Of a DNA stretch of 64,000 bases, positions 61,588-64,000 are shown piece after piece; position 1 is the stretch's first letter, and every line of letters begins with the position of its first letter. A program made the translations under genes and the position numbers. The stretch covers positions 434,001 to 498,000 of the forward strand of contig QPMI01000514.1 of NCBI GenBank assembly GCA_004431415.1, given 5' to 3'. Source of the stretch: Cyanophora paradoxa. Its lineage: Eukaryota; Glaucocystophyceae; Cyanophorales; Cyanophoraceae. A model generated the notes under the pieces. It was given only the letters and a program-made list of their open reading frames with translations, ran no database searches and was not told where the DNA came from.

Positions 61588-64000
61588 AGTTGATGCCCGT
61601 CGTTCGGCGCTGCGCGGGCGTCGACGCTCGCCTCAGCAACGGGTCGACGCTCTTCCTCGTCGCCATGAATACAGGGGTACATGCGTTTTACGCTCCTCAG
61701 AAGGCGAGCCCGCGGCCGCCCACGCGGATTGAAATCGCGTGCGGCAGCACTTCGTCGCGGCGAAGCGCCTCGTGGAGGAGTTCGGGGCCAGCCCGCTTGC
61801 GCGGTGCCGCCCGGGCGTCTTTCGGGCGCAGGATGATCCCTGGGTGCGGTTCCTCCTTCCGCCTCGCGCCGGCCTCGCTCGAGCCCGCTCCGCCCTCTCA
61901 ATTCTATTTGGACCGCGGCGCAGACCCCGCCGTACCCGCGCGTGGGGGGCTCTGAGGTCTTTGACGGACAGGAGTTCCGATACGGTACCCCAGGCTATTG
62001 TCTGGGCGCTTCCTCTCCCCTAGCGTGACGCGCCCTGCCCCCGACAGGCGCCCCACTCTTCTCACACGCGCCGGGTTCTACGCTCCTGCATCTCTTCGCC
62101 AACACGTCGTCCGCTGCCCCCCTCTCGCCCTCTGCTTGCATGCGGCGCCCCACGCCGGTGACGGTCCGTGGCCTCAGGTTCATAACGAGCGCGGCCGACC
62201 GGGCGCTTATCAACGACCTCCCCGACGCAAGCGCCCCCCGACTTTGCGCGCTCCGGCTGCTCCCCCAACCGCCCGCGCAGCTGTTCCGGGACTGGGGCGC
62301 GGCCGGCATCGCGAACGAGCCGACCTGGGACGCCCGCCGCCTCCGCCCCCTCCACGCCTGCATCGAGGCCGCGTCCGCCCCTTTTTCGCTCTCGTCCCTC
62401 CTCCGGCGCGCCCCTCGCCGTGCGGCGGATGACCTCGCGCAAGGTCCTACATGACGGCGCCCCTCGCGCTCCCCCTCGCCGCGCTCCTCGGCCTGGGCGC
62501 CGACCCCTCCCTCACCGACGCCCGCGGCTGGACCGCTCTGCACGCCGCCGCCTCGGCCGGCCGGCCCGACGACGTCCGCGCGATCCTCGCCGCCCGCCCC
62601 GACATCGTCAACGCCCGAGGCGCGCCCTCTATCTCGATCCGGATCCGCGCGCAAATTAGAAGCCCTCTGAGTCCTCCCCGGGTTCGAGCAGAAGAAAGCG
62701 GCTGCACGGCCCTCCTCCTCGCCGTTCGCCGCATCGGATCCGAGCGTGTGCCCCCGTCGCTCCTCCCCGTCCCTCGCGCTTCGGAACTCGGCCGCCCGCA
62801 CCGCAGATCCACGCGGCTACGGGGAGATGACCGTTCAGGCGCGCCCGTCGCTCTGAATGCTGAGCTTAAGCTTGTCCTCTCGCTCACCGGCGCCTTGTAG
62901 TTCCTGGACTGCATCCGGGCCCTCCTGGAGCAGGAGGAGCCCCGCGCCGACGCCGCCGCCGCCGACGCGCGCGGCTTCTCGCCCCTTCACGCCGCCGCCG
63001 GCCGGGCCCCGAGCGCCAACCGGGACTCCGGTCCGTCCCTGCCCGCCCGCCCCTCCACCGCTTCCCCTTCCGCCTTCCCGAGGCGCCGCCGGCGGTCACG
63101 CCAGGCACGTACGGGTGGAAGCCGTTCTCGGCCGCCTCTGCGGTCGCGCGGGCGGACGTCGTCAGGCTCCTCCTCGGTTCGTTCCTCGCCTCAGAGCCGC
63201 CCAGCGCGTCGGCGCGCCGCTCACGCGCGCTCCCCGCGGCCGCAGCGCGCCCCGAGGTCGACGTGAACGCGAGGGACGAGGAGGGGCGCACCGCCCTCTA
63301 CGCCGCAGCCTTCTCCAACTGCGCCGAGACAGCCCTGGTGCTTGCTCCCTTCGCTCGCCGCCCGCGCCGTGAGGCCGATCTCATTCACCGTCGGGCGGCG
63401 AACGCGCAGGCGCTGCTCGCGGCGCCGGGCGTCGACGTGAACGCCGGCCGCCGCGGCGCGACGCCGCTCTACGGCGCCTGCATGCTCCATAACGTCGCGG
63501 CCATTCGGATGTGAGCACGCAGCAGCGGCGGAGCCCCCGGCCGGCCTCTACATCCTCGTCTCCTGAGCGTGCGCGCACGTGCGCTCAGGCTGCTGGAGGC
63601 GGGGGCGGACCCGTCAACCAGGCCGCCGGGCCACGCCTCGCCCATCATGTGCCTACTGAAGGAGGTGGGCGAGTCGGCGCCTCTTCACTTGCAGTCGATT
63701 GATGACGGCGCCCGCCGCCGCGGCTGTCCGCTCGAGCAGTTGACGACGGAGCGGGCGAGCGCCGAGGTGGACGATGGTTATCCGATCCCGTACGCCCTCG
63801 CCCGCAACGCCGCCGCTCTCCCAGCCTCCGTCCAGGCCCGCCCGCGCCCGCGTCCTCCGCCTACGACAGCTTGCGCCCACGGCTTCCGGCGCTGATCTCC
63901 GGGCGTCGCAGACGGAGCTGCGGCGGCTCTTCGAGTCCAAGGGGGCCCTTCTCGAGCGCGTCGGTGCGCCCCGCTCACCAGCCCCCGGCCCCTCGCGATC
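61588..64000 (+). CDS. Ankyrin-repeat region, probably the 3' part of the F-box/LRR gene (runs off the window)
   Basis: Exons encode ankyrin units: ELMPVVRRCAGVDARLSNGSTLFLVAMNT (in part), GLGADPSLTDARGWTALHAAASAG (near 62,490), DARGFSPLHAAAGRA, VDVNARDEEGRTALYAAAFSNC (63,260), APGVDVNAGRRGATPLYGACMLHN and LLEAGADPS (63,590). Ankyrin repeats bind protein partners, and together with an F-box they often select substrates for ubiquitination. Frames change between units because of short C-rich introns. No stop is confirmed before 64,000, so the gene is truncated by the window. No intergenic gap from the F-box/LRR exons is visible, so a single F-box-LRR-ankyrin protein is likely. Confidence 0.65.

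Noticed and set aside
1-64000. tRNA or rRNA genes
   Set aside because: No stretch with convincing cloverleaf boxes or rRNA core sequence was noticed by eye; a covariance-model scan would be needed to exclude them.

Overview
The window joins two very different kinds of DNA. Bases 1 to about 17,630 are AT-rich and densely packed, with intron-free genes that read like part of a large DNA virus or a virus-derived insert. Bases from about 17,630 to the end are very GC-rich and carry intron-rich eukaryotic genes on both strands. The nuclear genes (RRP1, RBM48, a PI3-kinase, a CEP164-type WW protein, an organelle-targeted RsmE) indicate a unicellular eukaryote, most likely an alga. The strong GC bias and frequent GC-AG introns would suit a haptophyte or another alga of that kind, but I cannot name the organism from the sequence.

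Virus-like part. A cassette of one very large fibre gene plus three smaller genes (about 102, 284 and 274 aa) occurs twice in tandem: copy A from before base 1 to about 6,704, and copy B at 7,764-15,848. The fibres carry acidic repeats, His-x-His repeats, duplicated adhesin-like modules and a C-terminal S74 intramolecular chaperone. Copy B alone has a concanavalin-A-like domain. Each fibre is interrupted by frameshifts at different places. Between the copies lie a small Ser/Pro-rich gene, a tandem repeat and a truncated patatin-like lipase on the minus strand. After copy B come a zinc-ribbon protein and an S-adenosylmethionine decarboxylase with all catalytic residues in place. Most of these genes have AGTAAAA or AGTATAA just before the ATG, a probable viral promoter. 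An AT-rich repeat field ends in a hairpin with perfect 30-bp arms at 17,553-17,629, and GC-rich DNA starts immediately after it.

Transition (17.6-24 kb). Low-complexity GC-rich DNA, a stretch extraordinarily rich in short palindromes, and one uncertain Ser/Pro-rich gene.

Nuclear part (24-64 kb). In order: RsmE rRNA methyltransferase (-), RBM48 minor-spliceosome factor (+), a catalytically dead dual-specificity phosphatase with a long disordered tail (-), RRP1/Nop52 (-), a UBTD-type protein (+), an unrecognised protein (-), an ABC transporter with a cyclic-nucleotide-binding-like tail (-), an inverted truncated F-box pseudogene (-), a coiled-coil/CEP164-type WW protein (+), a PI3-kinase with an N-terminal C2 domain and a B-box zinc finger (-), and an F-box/LRR gene leading into ankyrin repeats that run off the window (+). 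Most introns are short (about 50-70 nt), start with C-rich GC or GT sites rather than GTRAGT, end in CAG, and often hold long C runs on the sense strand. Exon limits were inferred by matching frames and protein families, so gene ends in this half are approximate.
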